Assembly: GCA_963802905.1 (NCBI GenBank)
Contig: CAWDKH010000019.1
Coordinates: 310,001-374,000, forward strand
Length of the DNA stretch: 64,000 nt
Direction: 5' to 3'
From: DASQFQ01 sp963802905
GTDB lineage: Bacteria; Actinomycetota; Thermoleophilia; Solirubrobacterales; Solirubrobacteraceae
Shown: positions 1-8,981 of the stretch, piece by piece
Layout: each line of letters starts with the position of its first letter
How positions within the stretch are numbered: the stretch's first letter is position 1
Position numbers and translations under genes: made by a program
Notes under the pieces: model-generated
What the model saw: only the letters and a program-made list of their open reading frames with translations
Databases searched by the model: none
What the model was told of the DNA's origin: nothing

Positions 1-129
1 CAGCGAGCGGCTCTGCGGCGTGTCGAACGTGGCCCAGCGAAACGGCCCGCCGATGCCGGCCAGTCTCCGGTGCAGCCGGTGCAGCTGCTTGAGGTGACCG
101 CCGGTCGAGGCGACGAGGAGGGTGGTCAC
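1..129 (-). CDS. Alg14/PssD-like glycosyltransferase subunit, N-terminal fragment
   Basis: Only the first 43 residues lie in the window; the rest runs off the left edge. The N-terminus reads VTTLLVASTGGHLKQL, the beta-strand plus STGGHL loop typical of the Alg14/PssD family. In that family this membrane-associating half recruits a catalytic Alg13/PssE-like partner to transfer a sugar to a lipid-linked acceptor. The GTG start overlaps the TGA of the upstream gene as GTGA (126-129), so it is the promoter-distal gene of the 6.7 to 0 kb minus-strand operon. A full-length MurG-like fusion cannot be excluded from this fragment. Confidence 0.6.
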   Translation of the reverse strand, partial: MTTLLVASTGGHLKQLHRLHRRLAGIGGPFRWATFDTPQSRSL

Positions 130-1011
130 GCCCCCGCGAGCGTCGGCTCGAGCTCCCAGTGGCGGGCCACCAGGTCGCGCGTGTTCTCGATGTTCGCGCG
201 GCTCGAGGCGCCGAAGACGATCGACTCGATGTTCGGCTGGTCGCAGACCCACTCGATCGCCTCGTCGGCCGGGATCGCGCCCGAGGCGAAGACCGACATC
301 GCCACCGCGCGGAAGCGGCGCTCGCGCAGCGCCGTCTCGTAGGCCTCGAGGCCGCCGGACATGCGGAAGCCGATCTTGTTGATGTTCGAGCAGACGATCG
401 GGTTCTCGATGCCCGAGCTCGTCGAGCACGTCGAGCAGCGCCGGCAGGTTCATCGTGATGAACCCGGGCTCGGCGTCGTAGCGGCTGCGCACGTGGTCGG
501 CGAAGATCCGGAACGCCTCGTTGAAGCCGAGGCCGAGGAGCAGGTCGACGACGACGTTCTGCAGGAAGATGACCGGGGTCGCAGCCCCTCGAACATCTTC
601 ATCTCGGCATCGATCAGCAGCGTGGTGATGCCCTCGATGTCCTTCTTGGCCATCGAGGCGCCGCCGCGGATCGCCGCGTCGAGGAGCCCCTCGTCCGGCA
701 GGAAGCGCTTGACGCGCGCCGAGCATGCCGTCCTCGGTCACCGCGTTCGCGTACTTGTGCGCGTACGGCATGCACGGGTAGAACGTGAAGTCCGCGTAGC
801 GGTCGGGGTTGGCGCGCACGTGGTCGCAGATCGAGGCGATGCGGTCGTGCGTCGTGCACATGAAGGTGCGGACGCCCTCGTCGTACGCGGCGTCCAGGAC
901 GTCGATGACGGCCTCGATCGACTGGAAGCGCATCGCCTGGGCGCGCGCCTTCTCCTCCGACATGTGGTTGACGCCGAAGAACTGGTTGTCGCCGAACAGC
1001 AGGCGGTCCAT
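126..1011 (-). CDS. aldo/keto reductase-like TIM-barrel protein of the polysaccharide operon (frameshifted)
   Basis: The joined frames give about 295 residues starting MDRLLFGDNQFFGVNHM and ending near IESIVFGASSRANIENT. That ending resembles the C-terminal cofactor loop of aldo/keto reductases. Alternating strand and helix segments suggest a TIM barrel. The ATG overlaps the TGA of the upstream oxidoreductase (1009-1012), and the gene overlaps the next one as GTGA. Three single-base shifts are visible, near 412 (extra C), 580 (missing base in a G run) and 718. A role in sugar-nucleotide or lipid-linked sugar processing is inferred from position only. No catalytic Asp/Tyr/Lys/His tetrad could be assigned with certainty. 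Confidence 0.5.
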
Positions 1012-2160
1012 CAGGCCGCCTTCCGGGTCTCGAGCCGGCTCGCGGGCTCCGGGCGCCGACGGAGCGCCAGCCGCGGCGAGGCGGAAGCGCGCGGCGCGAG
1101 CGGCGCCTCGGCCGTCGCTTGCGGCGCGCGGGTCGAGGCGCCCTTGCGCGGCGTCGGCGATCATCATCGCGATCACGCGGTCGGTCGCCGCTGCGCTCGG
1201 CGAAGCCGTTGATGCCGTCGCGTCGCTGCTTCGGACCCGCTCGACGAAGTGGTCGATCTGGGCGCTGTACTCCTCGCCGCGCAGGTAGAAGCCGACCGGC
1301 TCGGTCAGCTCGGTCGTGTAGCGGACGTTCCAGCCCTGCTCGTAGCCCGTCGGGGACGCGCGGTGTCGCGCAGGTAGACCTGGCACTCCTGCCGGTCGGC
1401 GAAGATCCGTCCCGCCGGTGCCCCAGATCGTGATCCGGGTGGTCATCTTGCGGTGCGACTCGTCGGACCAGTTGACCGAGATCCGCGCGCTGCTGCCGCC
1501 GCCGTAGAACAGCGTGCTGTGGACCTCGTCGTCGATCTCGCGCGAGAAGATCGAGTTGAGCACGGTGCCGCCGACGCCGATCGGGCTCGCCGAGGTACCA
1601 GTTCAGGAGGTTGAGCGGGTGCGCGGCGTAGTCGTAGAGGCGCGCCGCCGCCCTCGTCCTTGCGGCTGCGCCAGGTGCCGCCCTTGGGCTTGAGCACGAC
1701 CGGCCCGTAGGCCTCGCCCAGCACGTGGGTGACGTCGCCGATCGCGCCGGCGTCGAGCAGCCGCTTGACCTCGGCGAACGCGCCGACGAAGCGGTTGTGG
1801 TAGCCGACCTGCGTGACGAGCCCCCGCTCGTCGGCGAGCGCGCGTGAGCTCGTCGGCGTCCGTCGACCGTCGAGCGAGAACGGCTTCTCGCAGAAGACGT
1901 GCAGGCCGCGCTCGAGCGCGGTCCGCACCATCGCTGCGTGGGTCCGCGACGGCGTGGCGATCAGGACCGCGTCGAGCTCGACCTCGCGCAGCATCGCCTC
2001 GTAGTCGTCGTAGGTCGCGACGCCGGTGTACTTCTTGAGGACGCCGAGCACGTAGCTCGACGCGTCGCAGACCGCAGCCAGCTCCGCATCGGGGTGCGCG
2101 CTTGACGATCGCCAGGTGCGAGAGGCCCATCTTGCCGAGTCCGACGACGGCGATCTTGAT
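1010..2160 (-). CDS. Gfo/Idh/MocA family oxidoreductase (frameshifted)
   Basis: This is a predicted NAD(P)-dependent sugar or sugar-nucleotide oxidoreductase. The N-terminus IKIAVVGLGKMGLSHLAIV carries the GxGxxG Rossmann motif. The family's EKP signature appears as HVFCEKPFSL, followed by VTQVGYHNRFVGAF. The C-terminal half (TELTEPVGFYLRGEEYSAQ) is the usual alpha/beta domain. Several single-base shifts interrupt it, roughly at 1225, 1365, 1395, 1590, 1650, 1850 and 2085. No ATG, GTG or TTG begins the conserved region: GAGGT lies 7 bases ahead of an ATC codon at 2158-2160, and a TTG farther upstream lacks such a site. The stop overlaps the next start. It probably modifies a sugar made in this operon; its substrate cannot be read from sequence. 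Confidence 0.75.
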
Positions 2161-2192
2161 GGCAGTTACCTCGATTGCCAAGCAGGCGTTGG

Positions 2193-2780
2193 TCAGCGGT
2201 TGAGCGCGACGGCGCCGCCCTCGTAGACGAACGGGAGGTCGGCCTCGATGTCGCGCAGCAGCGGCGCGGTCGCGTCGCGCTGCGACGGGATCAGCTCCTC
2301 GATCGGGGAGCGGCCACTCGATGCCGACGTCGGGGTCGTTGTAGGCGATCCCGCGCTCGGTGGCGTCGGCGTAGTAGTTGCTCTGCTTGTACATGACGTC
2401 GGCGACGTCGGAGATGACGCAGAAGCCGTGGGCGAACCCGACCGGGCAGTAGACCGAGCGCATGTTGTCCTCGGTCAGCTCGAACGCCTCCCACTCGCCG
2501 AACGTCGGCGAGCCGCGGCGGATGTCGACCATCACGTCGACGATCGCCGCCGCGCGCGCAGCGCACGAGCTTCGCGGCGCCCTGGCCGATCTGGAAGTGC
2601 ATGCCGCGGACGATGCCCTTGCCCGAGCGCGAGTGGTTGTCCTGCACCATCTCCTCCGGGATGCCGAGCTCGGCGAAGATGCTGCGGCGGTAGGTCTCGC
2701 AGAAGAACCCGCGCTCGTCACCGATGACGCGGGGCTCGAGGAGGATCGGGCCCGTCCAGCCGTGTGTCGAGACGCTTCAT
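2193..2780 (-). CDS. rmlC: dTDP-4-dehydrorhamnose 3,5-epimerase (frameshifted)
   Basis: RmlC epimerises C3 and C5 of dTDP-4-keto-6-deoxy-glucose on the way to dTDP-L-rhamnose. The joined product of about 195 residues has the expected length. It shows the cupin motifs MVQDNHSRSGKGIVRGMHFQ, with the conserved Asn, Ser and Arg-Gly-Met-His, and CPVGFAHGFCVISD. AGGAGA precedes the ATG. Indels near 2300 (one extra C) and 2565 break the frame. It sits between rmlD and a Gfo/Idh gene in a minus-strand operon. rmlA and rmlB are not in the window, so the pathway must be completed elsewhere. Confidence 0.88.
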
Positions 2781-2792
2781 CTGTCTCCTCTC

Positions 2793-3696
2793 TCAGGTTC
2801 CGTAGTTCGTGGTCAGGCGTCGCGGCGGCGAGCAGGTCCGCTCGCTCGAGGTAGTCGGCGAGCGCGTCGCGCCACGGGCGCAGCGGCGCCAGGCCGGCTC
2901 GCTCCGAGACGGAGGACCGCAGCACGCCGTTGAGCGGGCGGTCGGCCGCGCCGGGGGCGATGACCGTGGTCCCCGGCGCGACGGGCACGTCAACGCCGGC
3001 GAGCTCCATGATCGCCTCGGTGAAGCCGTGCCAGCTCGTCGCCTCGCCGTTCGTCACGTGCAGGGTGCCCGTGACGTCCGCCTCGAGCGCGGCCAGGATC
3101 CCGGCGGCGAGGTCGGCGGTGAATGTCGGCGTGAGCAGCTGGTCGGCGACCACGTTCAGCGCTCCCTGCTCCTTGGCGCGGGCGATCATCCGCGTCACGA
3201 AGTTGCCGCCCTTGGAGACGCTGCCGTGGAGGCCATAGAGGCCCGCGGTGCGGACCACGAGTGAGCCGGGCGCGTACGCCAGCGCGGCGTGCTCGCCCGC
3301 GAGCTTGGAGATGGCGTAGATGCTGCGCGGGTTCGGCAGCGCGTCCTCGTCGTAGGGCTCAGCCGCCGTGCCGTCGAAGACGTAGTTGGTGCTGAGGTGC
3401 ACGAAGCGCGCGCCGGCCTCGGCGCTGCGGGTCGCCAGGCGCTTTACCGCCCGCACGTTGACCGCGAACGCCTGGTCCTCCTCGCGCTCGCAGACCTCCA
3501 CGTTGTGGAAGGCGGCGCAGTTGAGCACGAGCGTCGGCGCCAGGGCGTCGAACGCGCGCGCGACTGCGGTGTCGTCGGTGACATCGAGGTCGGTGCGGGA
3601 CGGCGCGAGAACCTCCGCGCCGCCCTGCAGGATGGCCTCGAAGTCGGAGGCCAGCTGGCCCCCTCCTCCCGTGATGAGGACACGTTCCGCGCTCAC
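2793..3696 (-). CDS. rmlD: dTDP-4-dehydrorhamnose reductase
   Basis: This enzyme catalyses the last step of dTDP-L-rhamnose synthesis, reducing the 4-keto group. The N-terminal VLITGGGGQLASDF is the nucleotide-binding loop. YVFDG follows in LSTNYVFDGT, and YAISK supplies the YxxxK catalytic pair. The length of about 300 residues is normal. The GTG start overlaps the TGA of the upstream epimerase (3693-3696). The conserved frame has no stop before it enters rmlC, so one indel near 2830 is likely and the true end is probably the TGA at 2793-2795. The downstream neighbour is rmlC. Confidence 0.88.
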
Positions 3697-4799
3697 AGTG
3701 CTGCCCGGAACTGATCGATCTGGGGCGTCAGCTCACTCAGCAGCTCGAGCCAGCGGATGTTGTAGAACCGCGGGTCGGTGAGCATGACCTTGTCCTCGAC
3801 GTCGATCGAGGCCAGGATCCCGTCGATCGCCTCGACCACCGAGCGCGAGGGCTGGAAGCCGAGGCGGCTCGCGAGCTTCGTGTTGGAGCACTCATAGTCG
3901 CGCGTGAGCTGCGGCGCGGGCTCCTCCCTCAGCACCACGTTGCGGCCCATGAGCTGGACCGAGCCGGCGACGAGCATCGCGAGCTCGCGGATCTGGTAGT
4001 TCGAGTGCAGGACGTTGAAGATCTCGCCGCGCACGAGGTCGGCGGGCGCCTCCATCGTCGCGATCATCGCGTCGGAGACGTCGCAGACGTCGACCAGCGG
4101 CCGCCACATGTAGCCGCCGCCGTGCAGCGAGAGCTGGCCCTTCAGCAGCGCGTCCTTGACGAACGTGTTGACCACGAGGTCGAAGCGCATGCGCGGGCTG
4201 TGGCCGTAGACGGTGCCGTTGCGCAGCATCACCGGGCACAGGCCTTCGCCGACGAGGTCCAGCAGCGCCTCCTCGCCGTAGCGCTTGGAGGTCGCGTAGG
4301 CGCCGCGCGGCTTGATCGGCGCGGTCTCGTCGTGCATGCCCGGGGGCATGCCGTCATAGAGCGAGCAGGACGAGGCGAAGACGATGCGCTCGACGTCGCG
4401 GTCGACGCAGTTGCGACCCAGCGTCTCCGTGGCGATGGCGTTCATCTGCCAGTTCGCCTCGGGGTCGTACTCGGCCGTCGGGTCGTTGGAGAGGCCGGCC
4501 AGGTGGATCACGGCGTCGACGCCGTCGAGTGCGCTGGCGGGCATGTCGCGCACATCCGCCTCGATCACCTCGACGCGGTCGAGGATCGGCGAGATCGGAC
4601 CGCGGCCCCAGTAGAGCCGGTCGAGGATCCGGACGTGGTAGCCCCGGTCCAGCAGGCGCTGCGTCAGGATCGAGCCGATGTAGCCGGCGCCGCCGGTGAC
4701 GAGGACGAGCTGCCCGGGTTCGGGCGCCTCGGGCGCGAGCCCGTTGGTGCGGCGCGCGAGCGGAGGCAGCTCCACGTGCCCGTTGCCATTCTCACTCAT
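3693..4799 (-). CDS. NAD-dependent epimerase/dehydratase (extended SDR)
   Basis: This intact protein of 368 residues has a Rossmann motif VTGGAGYIGSILTQRLL after a 30-residue N-terminal tail, and the catalytic YATSK (YxxxK). SSCSLYDG supplies the Ser. It resembles the sugar-nucleotide epimerases and 4,6-dehydratases found in polysaccharide loci. The end, DPRFYNIRWLELLSEL, is not typical of RmlB or GalE, so the substrate is left open. An AGGAG sits 11 bases before the ATG. It overlaps rmlD by GTGA, so the two are translationally coupled. Confidence 0.8.
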   Translation of the reverse strand: MSENGNGHVELPPLARRTNGLAPEAPEPGQLVLVTGGAGYIGSILTQRLLDRGYHVRILDRLYWGRGPISPILDRVEVIEADVRDMPASALDGVDAVIHLAGLSNDPTAEYDPEANWQMNAIATETLGRNCVDRDVERIVFASSCSLYDGMPPGMHDETAPIKPRGAYATSKRYGEEALLDLVGEGLCPVMLRNGTVYGHSPRMRFDLVVNTFVKDALLKGQLSLHGGGYMWRPLVDVCDVSDAMIATMEAPADLVRGEIFNVLHSNYQIRELAMLVAGSVQLMGRNVVLREEPAPQLTRDYECSNTKLASRLGFQPSRSVVEAIDGILASIDVEDKVMLTDPRFYNIRWLELLSELTPQIDQFRAAL

Positions 4800-4844
4800 G
4801 CGTCAAAACACTCCTGCCGATTCGGATTGCCGAGAACTGCTCGA

Positions 4845-6065
4845 TCAACGGCCGAGTGCGAAGGCTTCTTCCGCCCGGTCGGCCACGTGCCGGCCGATCG
4901 CCAGCGAGGACGTGGCGGCGGGCGACGGCGCGTTGCGGACGTGCAGCGCGCGGTCCGTCGCGGAGAACACGAAATCGTCCACGAGCTTGCCGTCGCGTCC
5001 GAGCGCCTGGGCGCGGACGCCGGCCCAGCCGGGCAACAGGTCGTCGGCGGTGAGCTCCGGCACGTAGCGGGCCGCGGTGGCGGCCATCGCGCGCCGGCTC
5101 ACGGCGTGGGCGATCTCGGTGATGCCGGTTCGCCAGAAGCGGCGCATCATCCGCGGCGTCCCCGGCCACGCCAGCGTGGCGGCGAGGTCGCGTGGGCGCA
5201 CCTGGCGCAGGCGGTAGGCGTCGCGCCCGCCCGCAAGCAGCGCGGTCGGGCCGACGAGCACGTCGCCGTCGGCGTGGCGTGTGAGGTGCACGCCCAGGAA
5301 CGGCAGCTGCGGGTCGGGGACGGGGTAGATCATCGAGCGGACCAGGTGGCGGCGCTCCGGTCGCAGCCGCAGGTAGGCGCCGCGGAAGGGCACGATCTGC
5401 GGCTCGCGTGGCGCGCCCGCCTGCACGGCCAGGCGGTCCGACCACGCGCCGGCGCACACGAGCGCGTGCCCGGCTTCGAGCACGCCGCGGCCGTGCGCGA
5501 TGCGGATGGCGCGGCCGTTCGGGGTGATGCCGGTGACCTCGCTGCCGAGGGCGACGCTGCCGCCGGCGTCCTCGAGCTCGGTGCGCAGCGCGCGGGCGAC
5601 CGCGGTGAAGTCGACGATCCCGGTGTCGGGCGAGTGCAGCGCCGCGATACCGCGGGCGGCCGGCTCGAGCTCCGCAAGCTCGTCCGGGCCGATCCGGCGC
5701 AGCCGCGCGACGCCGTTGGCGCGACCGCGGCGCTCGAGCTCGTCGAGGCCGGGCAGCTCGGACTCCTCGAGTGCGACGATCAGCTTGCCGCAGCGCTCGG
5801 CTTCGATCGCGTGGCGCTCGCAGAACGCGTACAGCTCGCGCGCGCCGCTGACGCACAGCTGCGCCTTCAGCGACCCCGGGGCGTAATAGATGCCAGCGTG
5901 GATGACGCCGGAGTTGCGGCCGGTCTGGTGGCGGCCGATCGCGTCCTCCTTGTCGAGCACCACGATCCGCGCGCGCGGGTGGCGATGCGCGAGCTCGCGC
6001 GCCGTGGCCAGGCCGACGATGCCGGCGCCGACGACCGCGATGTCGCAGCGTTGCGGGTCGCTCAC
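4845..6065 (-). CDS. lhgO: L-2-hydroxyglutarate oxidase-like FAD-dependent oxidoreductase
   Basis: A 406-residue flavoprotein of the DAO/LhgO family. The N-terminal CDIAVVGAGIVGLATARELA binds the FAD ADP moiety, and GRHQTGRNSGVIHAGIYY is the conserved LhgO/YgaF segment. PDTGIVDFTAVARAL and LPFLGVHLTRHADGDVL also fit. The family oxidises L-2-hydroxyglutarate to 2-oxoglutarate at the membrane. The GTG start overlaps the TGA of the LuxR gene (6062-6065). Forty-five bases separate it from the downstream SDR gene. An enzyme of central metabolism between a regulator and sugar-nucleotide genes is unexpected; a related 2-hydroxyacid or sugar acid could be the real substrate. Confidence 0.75.
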   Translation of the reverse strand: MSDPQRCDIAVVGAGIVGLATARELAHRHPRARIVVLDKEDAIGRHQTGRNSGVIHAGIYYAPGSLKAQLCVSGARELYAFCERHAIEAERCGKLIVALEESELPGLDELERRGRANGVARLRRIGPDELAELEPAARGIAALHSPDTGIVDFTAVARALRTELEDAGGSVALGSEVTGITPNGRAIRIAHGRGVLEAGHALVCAGAWSDRLAVQAGAPREPQIVPFRGAYLRLRPERRHLVRSMIYPVPDPQLPFLGVHLTRHADGDVLVGPTALLAGGRDAYRLRQVRPRDLAATLAWPGTPRMMRRFWRTGITEIAHAVSRRAMAATAARYVPELTADDLLPGWAGVRAQALGRDGKLVDDFVFSATDRALHVRNAPSPAATSSLAIGRHVADRAEEAFALGR

Positions 6066-6709
6066 TGGGTGGGCCCGTTGGCGACCGCCAGGACGCCGAG
6101 CCGGATCCCCGACTCGGGGTCCTGGATCCGCGCGACCGCCTCCGAGCGCGAGTGCGCGTCGATCTTGCGGAACGCGGACGCCAGGTGGGTCTTGACCGTG
6201 CTCTCGGCCAGGAAGAGCTTGCCCGCGATTTCGCGGTTCGTCAGGCCGAGGACGAGCAGCGAGAGGATCTGCTTCTCGCGGTGCGAGAGCGGGCGCGGGG
6301 CGATCTGCTGGCCGAGCACGGCCGGGACGGCGAGCTGGCCGGCGAGCAGTGCGTGGGCGGTGGGCACGAGGGCACGCTCCACGTCGTCTTCGAGGACGAT
6401 CCCGGCCGCGCCGGCGAGCAGCACGCGTCGCAGGGCGGCGTTCGAGAGGTCGGCGGGCATGACGGCCAGGATCGGCGCATTCGGATGCGACTCGGCGAGC
6501 GTGCGGATCGTGCGCAGGTGCGGGTCTTCGCGAGCCGGCTCGAGCACGACGATCAGTGCGTCTGACGCCGGCTCGGCTTGGAGGCCGAAGCCGGCGTCGC
6601 CGAGCAGCCGGACGACGTCGCCGCGCCCCCGCACGTCGCTTCCCACGACCGTGGCGAGCACCGGCGACCACAGCGGACGTGCTTGGGTGGCGGTTGCCGT
6701 GCGGCTCAT
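6062..6709 (-). CDS. LuxR-family DNA-binding regulator with degenerate receiver
   Basis: About 215 residues from the ATG at 6709. The C-terminal half is a clear LuxR/NarL HTH domain (LSHREKQILSLLVLGLTN, then ESTVKTHLASAFRKI). The N-terminal half has a receiver-like alternation (ALIVVLEPA, PILAVMPADLS) but lacks the acidic pocket and clear phospho-acceptor Asp of true receivers. It may therefore work without phosphorylation. It is the first gene of the operon that runs to the left edge and is divergent from the chain-length/ligase gene, so it could control both. An in-frame extension upstream of 6709 is not supported by conserved sequence. Confidence 0.75.
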   Translation of the reverse strand: MSRTATATQARPLWSPVLATVVGSDVRGRGDVVRLLGDAGFGLQAEPASDALIVVLEPAREDPHLRTIRTLAESHPNAPILAVMPADLSNAALRRVLLAGAAGIVLEDDVERALVPTAHALLAGQLAVPAVLGQQIAPRPLSHREKQILSLLVLGLTNREIAGKLFLAESTVKTHLASAFRKIDAHSRSEAVARIQDPESGIRLGVLAVANGPTQ

Positions 6710-6800
6710 GGTGCAGTAACGCACCACGCCGCCGCCCGCTTTCGCGGCGTGGGCGAGCAAGTCTGCGCGTGTCCGAGCCGTTGGTCGTGCGGATGCGCGC
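6710..6800. promoter_or_regulatory. divergent promoter region between regulator and chain-length/ligase operon
   Basis: A 91-base gap separates two divergent operons and must hold both promoters. Directly before the regulator start lies a small inverted repeat, GGTGC-6-GCACC (6710-6725). This could be an operator for the LuxR-like protein, an inference from position. No convincing -35/-10 pair could be assigned. Confidence 0.4.
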
Positions 6801-8940
6801 GTGATGCTTCGCCACTTCTCCAGCCACCGGTGGCTCCTGGCCGTGCTCGTGACGAGCACGCTGATCGCTGCCGTCTGCACGAAGCTGAACACCGCCGGCA
6901 ACCTGACGGTGGCGGCCGCGACCACCCACGTCATGGTCGACGATCCCGACGTGTCGATCCTGGAGCGGCGCGCCCTGCCGCAGGACGTCGCCACGCTCCA
7001 GAAGCGCGCGGAGCTCTACGGGCGCCTGATGGTGACCACGCCGGTGCTCGAGGCCATCGGCAAGCGCGCCGGCCTGCCGCCCGACCAGATCGCCGGGGTC
7101 GACCGCACGACCGCCGACGTGCCGATCCCCCTCACCGAGCCGGCCAGCGAGGAGCGAGCCAGCCAGATCCGCGCGTCGCACGCGCCCTATCGCCTCGAGC
7201 TGCAGTCCCACCCCGACGAGCCCGTCCTCGCGATCTACGCCGTGGCGCCGTCGTGGCCGGAAGCGCAGCGGCTCGCAGACTCCGCCGTCCCCGGCCTGCA
7301 GGACTACCTGCGCGACATCGCCCGCCTCCAAGGCTTCCCCGAGGAGCAGCTTCCGCAGCTGCGCCAGCTCGGCAGCGCACGCGGCGGAACCACCAACGGC
7401 AAGGCGAAGATCGTGATCGCCGGCCTGACGTTCGTCACCGCCTTCGGGCTGAGCTTCGTCCTCCTCCTCTTGCTCCTGCGCCGGTTCCGGCGGCCCGGGA
7501 CGGAGGACGCTCCGGCGCCCGCCCCCCGTGCGCGTCTCAGCGCGCGGGCGGCGGCGGACTGGCCGCGGACCAACCGCGTGTTGCCCTGGTCGGTCGCCGG
7601 CCTCATCACGATGTTCTGGCTCACCCCGTTCGACAAGATCGAGCTGGCGATCCCGGCGCCGATCGACCTCACGCTCGACCGGCTCGTCCTGCCCGTCGTC
7701 GTCGGGATCTGGCTGATCGCCTTCACCGCCGGCCGCGGTGCCGCGCCGCGGCTGCGCCTCACGCGCGTGCATCTCGCGATCTGCGTGTTCCTCGCGTGCG
7801 CGTTCGTCAGCGTGGTGCTCGCCGCCCGCTATCTGAACCAGACCGGCGAGCTCATGCTGGCCTTGAAGAAGCTCCCGCTGCTCGTCTCCTACATCTCGGT
7901 CTTCGTCATCGTGGCGAGCTCCGTGCGGCGCACCGAGGTTCCGGCGTTCATGACGTACACCCTCTTCCTCTCGGTGCTCGTCGGGCTCGGGATCATCTAC
8001 GAGTCCCGCTTCATGACGAACGTGTTCACCACCTGGTCGGACAAGCTGCTCCCAGGCCCGTTCGAGGTGGTTCAGGACGGTGCCGGCACGGGTCTCGACA
8101 GCCTCGGGCGCCGCTGGATCGGTGGCCCGGCGGCCTATGGCTTGGAGGCGGTCGGCATGCTGGCCATGGCGCTGCCGATCGCCATCGTCGGGATCATCGG
8201 CTCGCCGACCCGCCGGCGCAGGGTCCTCTACGGGCTCGCGATCGTCGTGCTGCTCGCCGGCATGTTCGCGACGCAGCGCAAGACTGCGCTGATCGCGCCG
8301 GTCGCGGTCATCGCGACCCTGGCCTACTTCCGCCGGCGCGAGCTGCTCATGCTGGCGCCCTTCGGCCTCGTCATCGGGGTCATGGTGGCGGCCGTCTCTC
8401 CGAGCGCCGTCCATAGCGTCGTCGCCCAGTTCACCCGGTCGGACGCCGGCAGCGTGGCGACCGACGAGCGAGCGCGCCGCCGACTACGACGCCATCCGCC
8501 CGGATCTCTTCACGCACCTGGTGTTCGGCCGGGGCTTCGGCAGCTACAACCACGCCAGCTACCGGATCCTGGACTCCGAGATCCTCACGCGATCCATCGA
8601 GACCGGCATCCTCGGCCTCGCCGCGTTCCTGCTGATCCCCATCTCGGTGATCCTCGTCGCGCGCAAGACGGTGTCACAGCGCGATCCGAGATGGGCGCCT
8701 GCCGCTCTCTGCGGCGTATCGGCTGCCGTGTGCATGCTCGTCCTCGCGACCCTCTACGACGTCATGGCGGTTCCGCACGTGCCCTGCGTCTTCCTCTACA
8801 TCGCCGGCCTGACCGTCGCGGTCGTCGGCCTGGGGTCCGAGGCCGAGCCGCCGCCGGAGCGGCACGAGCACACGGCCCGGGTGCACAGGCGCCCGCAGCG
8901 CCCCGTCCACGTCGTCAGGGAACGGGTCCGCACCGGCTGA
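6801..8940 (+). CDS. Wzz-like chain-length domain fused to O-antigen ligase/polymerase (one frameshift)
   Basis: A protein of about 710 residues. The N-terminal 230 residues form a chain-length-determinant-like unit: a membrane helix (about 10-27), an extracytoplasmic part with HVMVDDPDVSIL, and a second helix (FVTAFGLSFVLLLLLL). The rest is a polytopic O-antigen ligase/Wzy-like domain with about ten helices. A large loop contains ESRFMTNVF and RWIGGPAAYGLEA; ATQRKTALIAPVA and FGRGFGSYNHASY follow, motifs typical of the Wzy_C family. One indel near 8480 splits the frame. GTG at 6801 and ATG at 6804 are both possible starts. It probably couples polymerisation and length control in one polypeptide. 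No tyrosine kinase domain is present. Confidence 0.8.
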
Positions 8941-8981
8941 CGCGGAAGTCCGCGTCGCTGGCCAGCGTTGGATTGAAGACC

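Noticed and set aside
7..3696. Programmed ribosomal frameshifting in rmlC, rmlD and neighbours
   Set aside because: The shift sites have no common slippery heptamer and go in both directions, which does not fit a programmed event.
4845..8414. A minus-strand open frame of 1,189 codons that extends across the chain-length/ligase gene
   Set aside because: Only the part from 6065 down is conserved. The rest is Arg/Asp/Glu-rich low-complexity sequence antisense to a clear membrane protein, as expected in GC-rich DNA.
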